64,000 bases of DNA, taken from contig NZ_PUDR01000001.1 in NCBI RefSeq assembly GCF_003012935.1, positions 262,182-326,181 of the forward strand, written 5' to 3'. This DNA is from Pannonibacter carbonis. GTDB taxonomy: Bacteria; Pseudomonadota; Alphaproteobacteria; Rhizobiales; Stappiaceae. Made by a program: the position numbers and the translations under genes. Positions 38,694 through 47,865 of the stretch are shown one piece after another. The notes under the pieces are model-generated. The model was not told the DNA's origin and made no database searches. It worked only from the letters and a program-made list of their open reading frames with translations. The stretch's first letter is position 1. Each line of letters begins with the position of its first letter.

Positions 38694-38975
38694 TCAGATG
38701 GTCACCAGAGCCAGAAGCCCTGCGAGAACAAACACGCCAGCAGCGGGGATCCAGCCCTTTTCGCCCAGCGCCATGCCGGCAGCGATGGCAACGAGGTTGG
38801 CGATGGTCAGGATCCAGCCGAACACGACAGCGGCGGTGCCGCCGAAGGCAAACATGGCCAGGGTGATGACAATGGTCAGAACCGCGATGGTGCCGATCTT
38901 CGAGAAGTTGATGAACCCCTCGTAAGTGCGCTCGTGCTCGGCATAGTCCATGCTGGTAGAAGAGTTGCTAGACAT
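38694..38975 (-). CDS. aa3-type cytochrome c oxidase subunit IV-like protein
   Basis: A 93-aa protein. The conserved N-terminal MDYAEHERTYEGFINFSKIG is the aa3 oxidase subunit IV signature. It is followed by two or three hydrophobic segments, where the classic subunit (about 50-60 aa) has one. The longer C-terminus may add helices. The gene regularly sits upstream of pnt in Rhizobiales, away from the cox operon. Confidence 0.85.
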   Translation of the reverse strand: MSSNSSTSMDYAEHERTYEGFINFSKIGTIAVLTIVITLAMFAFGGTAAVVFGWILTIANLVAIAAGMALGEKGWIPAAGVFVLAGLLALVTI

Positions 38976-39100
38976 CGATAGTACCCCGACTGTTTCTCAC
39001 AAGTGGTGAAGGGCTGCCCCATACAACGGAAGCGCCCCGCACGGCAATGTGATCCGGCCCGGAAGTCTCCATCTGGAAGACTGCCGCTCCGAACCTGTCC

Positions 39101-40492
39101 TTACGCTGCCACAACAGGGCTGACTAGCCCAGTTTTGGCCAAAACAGTTCTCTGGCTATCTGAGATTTTTTTCACCTCGAAGCCGTCGATCTGTTCGTTG
39201 AATAGACGATAGAAGTTCAGTTCCGCGCGCAGGTGAAGAAAAACACCACCAAGACCTATGGCCGCCCGGTCCATGAACACGAATTCCCGGGGAACCGTGA
39301 CCGGACCAAGCTCCTTGAGAGCCTTTTGCACTCGAAACGCCTCCTGACGTCCATACTCGGCCGGGCTCACACCATCGGCGATGGCGCGCACCCGATCTGT
39401 CAGCAAAGGACCATAAATGAATCTCGCCCAGATGTTGAGGACATTGATGAGATCCTTGCTCAGACTTTTGAAGCCCCAGCTTTCGTAGGCATGGACAATT
39501 CGCGCGTCATCGTCATGCAGCAGCCCCTTGTAGAGATCGACGACGCCGCCGACGAAGGTCGCGGGGAAGATGCGGATGCAGCCATAGTCGAGCAGATTGA
39601 TGCCGCCCGGCTCGCCTGCCTCGCTGAACACGGTGTAATTGCCCAGGTGCGGATCGCCATGAATGACGCCGAAATGGCTGAACGGATGCCACCAGGCATG
39701 GAACATCGTCTCGGCAAGCCGGTTGCGGACGGTCAGGTCCGCGTCCTTCCAGCTCAGCATCGGCGAGCCTTCCAGCCAGCCCATGGTCAGAAGCCGCTGT
39801 GTTGACAGCTCGTCCACCACATCGGGCACCCGGATTCGCGGCTCATCGGCCAGCACATGCCGGTAGATCGCCATCTGCCGTGCCTCGCGGGTGTAGTCGA
39901 GCTCCTCGCGCACCCGCTCCGAAATCTCCTTTGCAATCTCGCGGGTATCGATCGCGGACTGCATGCGCCTGTGAACGGAGAAGAGCAGCGCCAGCTGCTT
40001 GAGATCCGCCTCCACCGCCGAGGACATGTCGGGGTACTGCAGCTTGCAGGCCAGCGCCCGTCCATCGTGCCCGGTCGCCTTGTGCACCTGACCAAGGGAT
40101 GCGGCAGCCGACGGTTCCTTGTCAAAGGAGGCAAAGCGGCCTTGCCAGCCGTCGCCCAGTTCCGCCCGCATCCGGCGCTTGACGAAGGCCCATCCCATCG
40201 GCGGGGCATTGGACTGCAGCTTTGCCAGTTCCGCCGCATATTCGGGCGGCAGAACGTCCGGGATGGTCGACAGGAGCTGCGCCACTTTCATCAACGGCCC
40301 CTTGAGGCCGCCCAGCGCCGCCGCCAGCTCCGCCGCGCCTTTCTGGTTGTCGAGGTCCAGCCCGAACAGGCGCGCCCCGGCGAGCTTGGCGGCGATACCG
40401 CCCATGTTGGTGCCCACCTTGGCGTAGCGCCCCACGCGGGCGCTGAAGCGGTTGGCTTCCTGGTCCTGTCCGTTGTTGCCTGTCCCGGCCAT
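39101..40492 (-). CDS. AarF/ABC1/UbiB-family atypical kinase
   Basis: A 463-aa protein-kinase-like protein of the ABC1 family. The N-terminal invariant motif reads GPLMKVAQLLSTIPDVLP, so the usual KxGQ is KVAQ. ALACKLQYPD holds the nucleotide-binding Lys, with the Ala-rich loop replaced as in the family, and the catalytic HGDPHLGNYTV and LLDYGCIRIF are present. No C-terminal membrane helices are seen, unlike UbiB, so it is likely a soluble paralogue. A role in quinone or lipid homeostasis is inferred from the family. Confidence 0.9.
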   Translation of the reverse strand: MAGTGNNGQDQEANRFSARVGRYAKVGTNMGGIAAKLAGARLFGLDLDNQKGAAELAAALGGLKGPLMKVAQLLSTIPDVLPPEYAAELAKLQSNAPPMGWAFVKRRMRAELGDGWQGRFASFDKEPSAAASLGQVHKATGHDGRALACKLQYPDMSSAVEADLKQLALLFSVHRRMQSAIDTREIAKEISERVREELDYTREARQMAIYRHVLADEPRIRVPDVVDELSTQRLLTMGWLEGSPMLSWKDADLTVRNRLAETMFHAWWHPFSHFGVIHGDPHLGNYTVFSEAGEPGGINLLDYGCIRIFPATFVGGVVDLYKGLLHDDDARIVHAYESWGFKSLSKDLINVLNIWARFIYGPLLTDRVRAIADGVSPAEYGRQEAFRVQKALKELGPVTVPREFVFMDRAAIGLGGVFLHLRAELNFYRLFNEQIDGFEVKKISDSQRTVLAKTGLVSPVVAA

Positions 40493-40546
40493 GTCCTGTC
40501 CTTCGGCTCGCCCTGCCCCGTGGCAGCGCGTCTGTCGTCGGCGGTC

Positions 40547-41470
40547 TTACGAGTGGGCCAGCGCCTCCAGATCGGCCGCCAACCGGTCCCGATGACCTGT
40601 CAGCCCCTTATAGGCCAGTTGGGCCGGTTCCATCGCACGCAGCTGGCGCGCCAGACCTGCGGCCAATGCACGCCCCCCGGGATGGCGGGCGAGCCAAGCG
40701 AGCGGATCCTGATGGATCTTGATCGTGAAGAGAATGTCACCGGACGCAGGAAGCCGGCGCAGGGTCTGGCGTTCGACGCGGACAAACAGCGCCGCCAGCA
40801 GCGATCCATCCACATCCCCGACCTGCGGTGTCAGCTGCTTGGCCTCCGGGTGATGCAGCTCGGCGTCATCATAGACCGACCAGTTGAACCGCTCGATGAT
40901 CTGACCATCGCGCAGGTTGTCGAAGATCCGGTCCACGGTCTGCCCCATGCGCCCGGCAAAACCCGGCACCTTGGCGTGGATCTCACTCATCGGCTGACGG
41001 AATTTTTCGGCCAGGGACCAGGACGAGGGGAAGCAAAGCGCGGCGGCGGCAATCCTGTACCCGCCCTCCCCCTTGCGCATCAGCACCAGATCGTCCTGCA
41101 CCAGACGGGCCGCAGACAAAAGACCGGGCGTGTCCGTTCCGCAAAGCCCGACGACCGCGCCGGACGCACGCACGAGAACACCGCCGTCCACCTCGCCATA
41201 AAGCGCCGGGTGGACGACCGGCAAATGCGCGGCCATGAGACGGAAGGTTTCCGCCTGCGCTGCCTCTGTGCCTGGCTCCGCCCGGAACACACGGTCCAGA
41301 TGGTCACGGAACAGCGCATCCTTGAGCTGCAGATGGTGCACCAGCAGCGGATCCGGATCGAACCAGCGCGCTTCCTCCACCGGAGCCAGGCCAATGGTGA
41401 AGGGCTGTTTCGATCCGTCATAGGGCGTGTGGCGGAACGGGTCCGCCGGGCCCGGTTCCACCGCCTGCAT
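40547..41470 (-). CDS. DUF3445 protein, heme-dependent oxidative N-demethylase-like
   Basis: A 307-aa protein. FTIGLAPVEEARWFDPDPLL at the N-terminus, FPSSWSLAEKFRQPMSEIHA and VPGFAGRMGQTVDRIFDNL match DUF3445 (PF11927), whose characterised members are heme-dependent oxidative N-demethylases (dimethylamine-type substrates). The physiological substrate here is unknown. ATG 41470 shares one base with the stop of pepF (coupled translation); a GTG one codon earlier is also possible. Confidence 0.85.
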   Translation of the reverse strand: MQAVEPGPADPFRHTPYDGSKQPFTIGLAPVEEARWFDPDPLLVHHLQLKDALFRDHLDRVFRAEPGTEAAQAETFRLMAAHLPVVHPALYGEVDGGVLVRASGAVVGLCGTDTPGLLSAARLVQDDLVLMRKGEGGYRIAAAALCFPSSWSLAEKFRQPMSEIHAKVPGFAGRMGQTVDRIFDNLRDGQIIERFNWSVYDDAELHHPEAKQLTPQVGDVDGSLLAALFVRVERQTLRRLPASGDILFTIKIHQDPLAWLARHPGGRALAAGLARQLRAMEPAQLAYKGLTGHRDRLAADLEALAHS

Positions 41471-43290
41471 CACGCGTCCATCGCCTCGAGTTCGTCGATG
41501 ATGCGTTCGATCACCGACAGGCCGCGCTTCCAGAAGCCCGGATCCGTCGCATCAAGGCCGAAGGGCGCCAGCAGCTCGCTGTGATGCTTCGTGCCGCCCG
41601 CCTTCAGGAGATCGAAGTACTTCTGCTGGAAGCCCTCGTCGGCGTCCTCGTAGACCGCATAGAGCGAGTTTACGAGGCAATCCCCGAACGCGTAGGCATA
41701 GACGTAGAAGGGCGAATGGATGAAGTGCGGGATATAGGTCCAGAAAGTCTCGTAGCCTTCGCCCAGCCGGATGGCCGGTCCAAGGCTCTCGCGCTGTACC
41801 TCGAGCCAGATCTCGCCCAGGCGTTCAGCCGTCAGTTCGCCGTCCTTGCGTTCGGTGTGCACCTTGCGCTCGAAGGTATAGAAGGCGATCTGGCGCACGA
41901 CCGTGTTGATCATGTCCTCGGCCTTGCCGGCGAGCAGGATCTTGCGCGCCTTCGGGCTCTCGGCCTTGTCGAGCAGCGAGCGGAACGTGAGCATTTCGCC
42001 GAAGACGCTGGCGGTCTCGGCCAGCGTCAGCGGCGTGGGCGCCATCAAGGGACCGTTCGGCCCGGCCAGAACCTGATGCACGCCGTGACCCAGCTCATGC
42101 GCCAGCGTCATCACGTCCCGCGTCTTGCCGAGGTAGTTCACAAGAACATAAGGATGCGCGCTCGGCACGGTCGGATGGGCAAAGGCCCCGGGGGCCTTGC
42201 CTTCACGGGCCGGGGCATCGATCCAGCCGCGCTCGAAGAAGCGGCCGGCGATTTCGGCCATGTCGGGCGAAAAGCCGGCATAGGCGGTAAGCACCGTGCC
42301 GCGCGCCTCATCCCAGGAGATGACCCGGTTGTCCGACTGCGGCAGAGGCGCGTTGCGGTCCCAGTGGTTGAGCTGGTCCATGCCGAGCCAGCGCGCCTTC
42401 AGCGCGTAATAACGGTGCGACAGGCGCGGATAGGCCTCGCGCACCGCTGCCACCATGGCATCAACCACTTCGCGCTCGACCCGGTTGGCCAGATGCCGGC
42501 TGTCGGCGATGTCCTCGAACTTGCGCCAGCGGTCGGAGATTTCCTTGTCCTTGGCCAGCGTGTTGGTGATCAGGGTGAAGACGCGCAGGTTCGCCTTGAA
42601 GGTCTCCGCCAGGGCGTCCGAGGCAGCCTTCCGCCTGGCGGGATCGCTGTCCTGCAGGTAGTTCAGCGTCACCTCGATCGGCAGCGACTGGCCGTCAACG
42701 GAGAAGCGGAGCGAAGCGATGGTCTCATCGAACAGACGGTTCCAGGCGCCGCGGCCGCTGATCGACTTTTCATGGAACAGCTGCTCGACCCGGTCTTCCA
42801 GCTGATACGGCTTTTCCTTGCGCAGATCCTCGAACCAGGGGCGATAGTGGCGGAGACCGGGGTCCTGCAGCGCCGTCTCGATGACCTTGTCATCGATGCC
42901 GTTCAGTTCCAGCGTGAAGAACAGGAGGTGGGAACTCGCCGTGGTGATCTTTTCCTGGATGTCACCATAGAACTTCTGCCGCGCCGGATCGGTGGTGTTG
43001 CCGGCGTAGAGCAGGCCCGCATAGGAAATCAGCCGGCCCAGCAGATCTTCCAGATCCTCGAAGGACTGCACAGCCGCCAGAAGGGCCTCGACATCCTCCG
43101 CCGCCAGCCGCGCAAGTTGCCCCTTGTACGCACTTTCGAAACTCCGCGAGCGCTCGAGCGCTGCTGTCAGGTCGGCCTGGACCTGCGGCGCATCTGGTGC
43201 CGGATAAAGATCGCTCAGATCCCACTCCGGCAGATCGCCAAGGGCGGCGCCGGAGGTTGCTGGAGAGCGGGCGATTTCGATGCGGTTCAT
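41470..43290 (-). CDS. pepF: Oligoendopeptidase F, M3 family
   Basis: A 606-aa zinc endopeptidase cutting short peptides in the cytoplasm. Zinc site TLAHELGHGVHQVLA near residue 395 (HExxH), downstream Glu in LTLAETASVFGEM, and the family end EGYETFWTYIPHFIHSPFYV. The length is normal. ATG 43290 follows GGAGGAGTC. It forms a tight pair with the DUF3445 gene. Confidence 0.93.
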   Translation of the reverse strand: MNRIEIARSPATSGAALGDLPEWDLSDLYPAPDAPQVQADLTAALERSRSFESAYKGQLARLAAEDVEALLAAVQSFEDLEDLLGRLISYAGLLYAGNTTDPARQKFYGDIQEKITTASSHLLFFTLELNGIDDKVIETALQDPGLRHYRPWFEDLRKEKPYQLEDRVEQLFHEKSISGRGAWNRLFDETIASLRFSVDGQSLPIEVTLNYLQDSDPARRKAASDALAETFKANLRVFTLITNTLAKDKEISDRWRKFEDIADSRHLANRVEREVVDAMVAAVREAYPRLSHRYYALKARWLGMDQLNHWDRNAPLPQSDNRVISWDEARGTVLTAYAGFSPDMAEIAGRFFERGWIDAPAREGKAPGAFAHPTVPSAHPYVLVNYLGKTRDVMTLAHELGHGVHQVLAGPNGPLMAPTPLTLAETASVFGEMLTFRSLLDKAESPKARKILLAGKAEDMINTVVRQIAFYTFERKVHTERKDGELTAERLGEIWLEVQRESLGPAIRLGEGYETFWTYIPHFIHSPFYVYAYAFGDCLVNSLYAVYEDADEGFQQKYFDLLKAGGTKHHSELLAPFGLDATDPGFWKRGLSVIERIIDELEAMDA

Positions 43291-43515
43291 GACTCCTCCG
43301 GTTGGAACCGGCCTGCGCCGGGCGGTTCCCTGTCCTGCAGACGGGCCAACCCGCCCGTCTCGTTCCGTTCAGATTCCCTGTTTTAGGGCGGAAGACGGGT
43401 GTCGGGCAATCGCCCTTATCCCCGGGACATTCAGAACCATGGACGATTTGTTTACCCGTTACCGATCAAGATGACCCGAATTGAGACACCCACGCAGTAT
43501 CCGGGCGGTAAAGTC

Positions 43516-45042
43516 ATGCAGTCAGCCAGCGGGCGCATTCTCATTGTCGATGATGATCCGATCCAGCGCCGGCTGTTGCAGGAAGCCGTGACGCGTTTCG
43601 GCTACCGCGCCCGGACCGCCGAGGACGGAACTGAGGCCGTTCGCCTCATGACCGGGCCGGAAGGGGCCGACATCGATCTCATCATCATGGACATGGTGAT
43701 GCCCGAGTTGGACGGCATCGGCGCGTTGCGCAAGATCCGGGCCGAGCGCATCGCCGTGCCGGTGATCATGCAGACTGCCCATGGCGGCATCGACACGGTC
43801 GTCAACGCCATGAGCGCCGGGGCACAGGATTTCGTCGTGAAGCCGGTCGCGCCGGAGCGGCTCGAAGTCTCGATCCGCAACCTGATGAAGGTCTCCGCGC
43901 TTGAGGGCGAGCTGACCCGGATCCGCAAGCGGACCACCGGGACGCTGACCTTCAATGACATCATCACGAGGTCGCCGGCGATGGAGCGCGTGCTGCGCCT
44001 CGGCCAGCGCGCGGCCTCCTCCAACATTCCGATCCTCATCGAGGGCGAAAGCGGCGTCGGCAAGGAACTGATCGCCCGGGCGATCCAGGGCTCCGGCGAA
44101 CGCAAGTCTCGTCCTTTCGTCACGGTCAACTGCGGCGCGATCCCGGACAATCTGGTCGAATCCATCCTGTTCGGCCACGAGAAGGGCGCCTTCACCGGTG
44201 CTGTCGACAAGCATGTCGGCAAGTTCCAGGAAGCCCATGGCGGCACGCTGTTCCTGGACGAGGTCGGCGAACTGCCGATGGATGTGCAGGTCAAGCTGCT
44301 GCGCGCGTTGCAGGAAGGCGAGATTGACCCGATCGGGTCGCGCCGCCCGGTCAAGGTCGACTTCCGCCTGATTTCCGCGACCAATCGCCGGCTGATCGAC
44401 CTCGTCAAGGAAGGCGGGTTCCGCGAGGATCTCTATTACCGCCTGAACGTGTTCCCGATCTGGATCCCGCCGCTGCGCGACCGCCGGGAGGACATCCCTG
44501 CCCTCGCCCGGCATTTCCTTGCCCGTTTCGCTGCGGAAGAAGGCAAGACCCAGGTCTCTGGCATCAGCGCCGAGGCGCTTGAGATGTTGCAGGCCTATTC
44601 CTGGCCGGGCAACATTCGCCAGCTCGAGAACACCGTCTTCCGTGCCGTCGTCCTGTGCGATGGAGACCAGTTGATTGCCGAAGACTTTCCGCAGGTCGCC
44701 GCCGCCATTGACCATCCGTTGCCGCCGCCAGAACTGGACCGGCAGACACGTCAGACATCGGCAATTCCATCGGCAATTTCATCGGCACCGGCCTCGGCGG
44801 AGCCGGCCTTCACGGGGCCGGGCGGAACGGCCCCCTTTGGCTTCATGCGCAGCCTGGATGACGATGGCCACATGCGGACACTGGCCGCAGTGGAAGAGGA
44901 GATGATCCGCTCCGCCATCAGCCACTACAGCAGCCGGATGACGGAAGTCGCCCGGCGCCTGGGTATCGGCCGCTCGACGCTTTACCGCAAGCTCAAGGAC
45001 TATGGCCTCGACGACGGACAGGCCCAGGACGCGGCGGAATAA
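43516..45042 (+). CDS. Sigma-54-dependent response regulator (NtrC family)
   Basis: A 508-aa protein. Receiver domain (residues 1-120): ILIVDDDPIQRRLL, phospho-acceptor Asp in IIMDMVMPELDG, and KPV near 112. AAA+ domain (about 150-390): GESGVGKELIAR (Walker A), EKGAFTGAVD (the GAFTGA loop contacting sigma-54), GGTLFLDEVGELP (Walker B). After a Ser/Pro-rich linker comes the Fis-type helix-turn-helix MTEVARRLGIGRSTLYRKLK. No cognate kinase is adjacent. ATG 43516 is chosen; ATG 43471 would add 15 residues. Confidence 0.92.
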   Translation: MQSASGRILIVDDDPIQRRLLQEAVTRFGYRARTAEDGTEAVRLMTGPEGADIDLIIMDMVMPELDGIGALRKIRAERIAVPVIMQTAHGGIDTVVNAMSAGAQDFVVKPVAPERLEVSIRNLMKVSALEGELTRIRKRTTGTLTFNDIITRSPAMERVLRLGQRAASSNIPILIEGESGVGKELIARAIQGSGERKSRPFVTVNCGAIPDNLVESILFGHEKGAFTGAVDKHVGKFQEAHGGTLFLDEVGELPMDVQVKLLRALQEGEIDPIGSRRPVKVDFRLISATNRRLIDLVKEGGFREDLYYRLNVFPIWIPPLRDRREDIPALARHFLARFAAEEGKTQVSGISAEALEMLQAYSWPGNIRQLENTVFRAVVLCDGDQLIAEDFPQVAAAIDHPLPPPELDRQTRQTSAIPSAISSAPASAEPAFTGPGGTAPFGFMRSLDDDGHMRTLAAVEEEMIRSAISHYSSRMTEVARRLGIGRSTLYRKLKDYGLDDGQAQDAAE

Positions 45043-45348
45043 CGGAGTTGTGCACAGTTTTCTGTTTCAAGCCTTCAAAGCAAACGACTTTTTAGGGGTG
45101 AAACAGGAGCAAACCCCCACCTGCCGGAAGCCGACAGAAGAGGGAATCTAAGAAAAAATGATATTTTTCAGATATTTACCATTTTCAAGCCCCATGCAAT
45201 CACATACTGGACAGGTCGTTGTATTTCCGCCACTCTCCCGACCCAGATGAAAACACGGTAAAAAGTTTTTAACCTGAGGCGGCTAGTCTCATCCCTGTCA
45301 CCGGGGGGTGGGTATTGGCTGCAAGGCCTTCAGACTGCGAGATGTGAT
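45043..45348 (+). promoter_or_regulatory. A/T-rich leader upstream of the DUF882 gene
   Basis: 306 bp with low GC around 45145-45200 and 45240-45275 (AAAAAGTTTTTAACC). It is the likely promoter of the DUF882 gene. I see no clear -24/-12 (TGGCAC-N5-TTGC) element, so direct control by the adjacent sigma-54 activator is not supported. Confidence 0.4.
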
Positions 45349-47133
45349 TTGCGTGAACGGTTAGTCCGAAGCAGCGCCTTTTCCGGGGTACAGCGCATTG
45401 CTGCCCTCGTGTTTGTATTGGCTGCGCTCTTCATTGGTCCGTCGGTCCTCGCACCGGAACTCTCGGCCGCCCAGGCCGAGACGCGTACACTGAAGCTTTA
45501 CAATACGCACACCAAGGAACGGGTGCAGATCACCTTCAAGAAGGATGGTCGCTACATTCCCTCGGGCCTGCGGGATGCCAACCGCTTCCTGCGCGACTGG
45601 CGCCGCAACGAGATCACCAACATCGATCCCAAGCTGCTCGACCTGGTCTGGGAAGTGTACCAGCAGGTTCGTGGCAGCGACTACATTCACGTCGTGTCGA
45701 GCTATCGCTCGCCGGCGACCAACAACATGCTGCGCTCCCGCTCGCGCGGTGTTGCCAAGAACAGCCAGCATTCGCTTGGCAAGGCGATGGACTTTTTCAT
45801 CCCCGGCGTCAATCTGACCAACCTGCGCGCCACCGGCCTGCGCAAACAGGTCGGCGGCGTCGGCTTCTATCCGACATCAGGTTCGCCTTTCGTCCACCTC
45901 GACACCGGCAGCGTCCGCCACTGGCCGAAGATGAGCCGGCAGCAGCTTGCGCAGGTCTTCCCCGATGGCAAGACCGTACATATTCCGTCTGACGGCAAGC
46001 CGATGGCTGGATATCAGCTTGCCCTTGCCGACATCAAATCCGGCCGCCGTGGCAGTTCCAACATCGTTATTGCATCTGGCAGCGACGACGAAGATGAAGG
46101 CGGCAGTTCCAGAACCCGTGGCCAGGTCCTGACGTCTGGTGACAATGGTGATCTGGTCCGGCCGGCTGCGGGCACAGGACGTGGCTTCCTCGCCAGCCTG
46201 TTCTCGGGTGAAGACGACGATGTTGAGGAAGCTTCTGCTCGCGGTGAGACCGCGCCGGCTAGACCCGCGCCACAGCGCCAGCAACGCCCGGTCGCAACCG
46301 AACAGGCGCCAGGCGTAAAGACCCCGCCCGCTCCGATTGCTGTTGCAGCGCAGAAGCCGGCTTCCGCAGCAGCGCCGGTTGAAACCATCATTGCCGCCGC
46401 CCCGCCGCCTGCCAAGCCGCGCGAGACAACCGATCCGGTGCCGGCATCCATTCCGTTCCAGATCGCCGCTATCGATCCCAACGCCCGCACGGCCGAGGAA
46501 ACACAGTCTGCAAGGACTGGCCCTGCCCTTCTCCAGGCAGCCGCGCCTGCGATCAATGTAGTCCCCACGGCAAAGCCGAAGGTAGCGCTGACTGCAATCG
46601 CTGCAGCGAATGTCGTGCCGCCGCGTCCGGCTCCAAACGTACCGGCAACGGATCCGATCGCAGCAATTGCCGCTGTCACCGGTACGGAGCCCGCCCGCAA
46701 GCCGCAGATCGGCCAGACAACGCTCGCCTATGCCTCTTCTGCCGCCACGAGCCCGCAGTTGACCCAGCGCCAGTTGCTGCAGATGAAGGCCGCAGCCGCT
46801 GCAGCGCAGATGGCAAAGGACCGCAAGAAGCCAACAAAGCCAGCGCCGACCGTCTCGGGCAACGTGCCGCCGGCAGTCATCATCGATCCGCTTGCGGGCT
46901 TTGCCAGCCTGCCGGACAAGTCAGTGCCGCAGATCATTTCGGGTACGTCGACGCTGCGCAGCGTGACTTTCGCGGAGATGAGCCATCCGAACCAGCGCAA
47001 GATCGGCACCCTGTTGCAGACCGGCAACCGCTTCCTGAAGCATGGCTTCGCCGCTCAGCCTTACGACAACCTGCGGACCGACAGCTTCACAGGCGCAGCG
47101 ATCTCGGTTCTTCCGGTGGTCTACTCCCGCTGA
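45349..47133 (+). CDS. Exported DUF882 (YcbK-like) peptidase M15-type protein
   Basis: A 594-aa protein starting at TTG 45349; no ATG or GTG gives a complete signal sequence. The hydrophobic segment ALVFVLAALFIGPSVLA with an AQA-type cleavage site is followed by the DUF882/M15 zinc-peptidase fold: HVVSSYRSPATN, SQHSLGKAMDFFIPG and SPFVHLDTGSVRHW supply His, Asp and His ligands. YcbK/MepK relatives cut peptidoglycan cross-links. After about residue 240 comes a 350-residue Pro/Ala-rich, low-complexity tail ending in a small conserved-looking segment. The tail is far longer than in E. coli YcbK (182 aa). Confidence 0.87.
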   Translation: MRERLVRSSAFSGVQRIAALVFVLAALFIGPSVLAPELSAAQAETRTLKLYNTHTKERVQITFKKDGRYIPSGLRDANRFLRDWRRNEITNIDPKLLDLVWEVYQQVRGSDYIHVVSSYRSPATNNMLRSRSRGVAKNSQHSLGKAMDFFIPGVNLTNLRATGLRKQVGGVGFYPTSGSPFVHLDTGSVRHWPKMSRQQLAQVFPDGKTVHIPSDGKPMAGYQLALADIKSGRRGSSNIVIASGSDDEDEGGSSRTRGQVLTSGDNGDLVRPAAGTGRGFLASLFSGEDDDVEEASARGETAPARPAPQRQQRPVATEQAPGVKTPPAPIAVAAQKPASAAAPVETIIAAAPPPAKPRETTDPVPASIPFQIAAIDPNARTAEETQSARTGPALLQAAAPAINVVPTAKPKVALTAIAAANVVPPRPAPNVPATDPIAAIAAVTGTEPARKPQIGQTTLAYASSAATSPQLTQRQLLQMKAAAAAAQMAKDRKKPTKPAPTVSGNVPPAVIIDPLAGFASLPDKSVPQIISGTSTLRSVTFAEMSHPNQRKIGTLLQTGNRFLKHGFAAQPYDNLRTDSFTGAAISVLPVVYSR

Positions 47134-47158
47134 TCCGAGCATCGACAGAAAACAGTTC

Positions 47159-47183
47159 AAAGGGCGGCCACTGGCCGCCCTTT
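47159..47183 (+). terminator. Terminator of the DUF882 gene (first of two near-identical hairpins)
   Basis: The perfect stem AAAGGGCGGCCA / TGGCCGCCCTTT with almost no loop is followed by GTCC. An almost identical hairpin with a real T-run lies at 47363, on the other side of repeat copy E. Confidence 0.65.
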
Positions 47184-47205
47184 GTCCGCTGATAGACCCT
47201 CAGAT

Positions 47206-47332
47206 GTCATCCCGGACGCAGCGAAGCGGAGATCCGGGACCGGAGAGCCCAGGCTTTCCAGATACAACTCATTGAAAAATCGAGACCATGCCTCTCCGGT
47301 CCCGGCTCGGCGCTTCGCTTGGCCGGGATGAC
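47206..47332. repeat. Palindromic intergenic repeat, family 2, copy E
   Basis: 127 bp with inverted ends: GTCATCCCGGACGCAGCGAA and GCCGGGATGAC. The inner arms GGACCGGAGAGCC and CCTCTCCGGTCCC also pair. The right half (from TTGAAAAATCGAGACC on) is repeated at 52466-52527. It is flanked by two copies of the same terminator-like hairpin. Confidence 0.8.
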
Positions 47333-47362
47333 GCCGGAGTAGTTGTGGTTTTTCATCAAGCC

Positions 47363-47389
47363 AAAGGCGGCCACTGGCCGCCCTTTTTT
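47363..47389 (+). terminator. Second terminator hairpin, plus strand
   Basis: AAAGGCGGCCACTGGCCGCC then CTTTTTT: the same stem as at 47159 but with six T. Confidence 0.8.
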
Positions 47390-47426
47390 GTTTGGCACCA
47401 GCAAACACGTAGCCAGCCCGAACAAC

Positions 47427-47453
47427 AAAAAAAGCGGCCACATGGGCCGCTTT
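47427..47453 (-). terminator. Intrinsic terminator of gapR
   Basis: On the minus strand, AAAGCGGCCCATGTGGCCGC is followed by seven T, 26 bp after the gapR stop. Confidence 0.85.
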
Positions 47454-47478
47454 CTGACTGACTTCAAGGCGTCCGGGC

Positions 47479-47745
47479 TTATTCGTTGCCGATGTAGCCA
47501 TGCATGCCGAGCGCCTGGAGATAGAGGTCGAGGATCGCCTCTTCCTCCTCGCGCTCATGCGGCTGTTTCTTGCGCAGGGAAATCACCTTGCGCAGGATCT
47601 TGACGTCGAACCCGTTGCCCTTGGCTTCGGCATAGACGTCCTTGATGTCATCGGAGATGACTTTCTTTTCTTCCTCGAGACGCTCGATGCGCTCGACGAA
47701 AGCGCGGAGCTGGTCCGCGGCGACGCCGCCCGGATCTGTGGTCAT
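47479..47745 (-). CDS. gapR: DUF2312 / GapR-type nucleoid-associated protein
   Basis: An 88-aa protein ([20 protein letters not shown]). [20 protein letters not shown] and [16 protein letters not shown] are the DUF2312 (UPF0335) signature. In Caulobacter, GapR binds overtwisted AT-rich DNA ahead of polymerases and affects chromosome replication and cell cycle. It is longer at neither end than the family norm. GGAG lies upstream of ATG 47745. Confidence 0.9.
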   Translation of the reverse strand: MTTDPGGVAADQLRAFVERIERLEEEKKVISDDIKDVYAEAKGNGFDVKILRKVISLRKKQPHEREEEEAILDLYLQALGMHGYIGNE

Positions 47746-47865
47746 GGGATCGCTCTCCTGTTGCTGAAGTATCCTGGCCAGGCATCCGGCCGATGAAATC
47801 TGGGTGCACTGCCGTGCCAGTTTCTCACCCGCCGGTCAAGCCGGTTCGGGGCACGGCACGCCGCT

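Noticed and set aside
45043..45348. Sigma-54 (-24/-12) promoter controlled by the adjacent NtrC-type regulator
   Set aside because: No TGGCAC-N5-TTGC-like element seen in this spacer.
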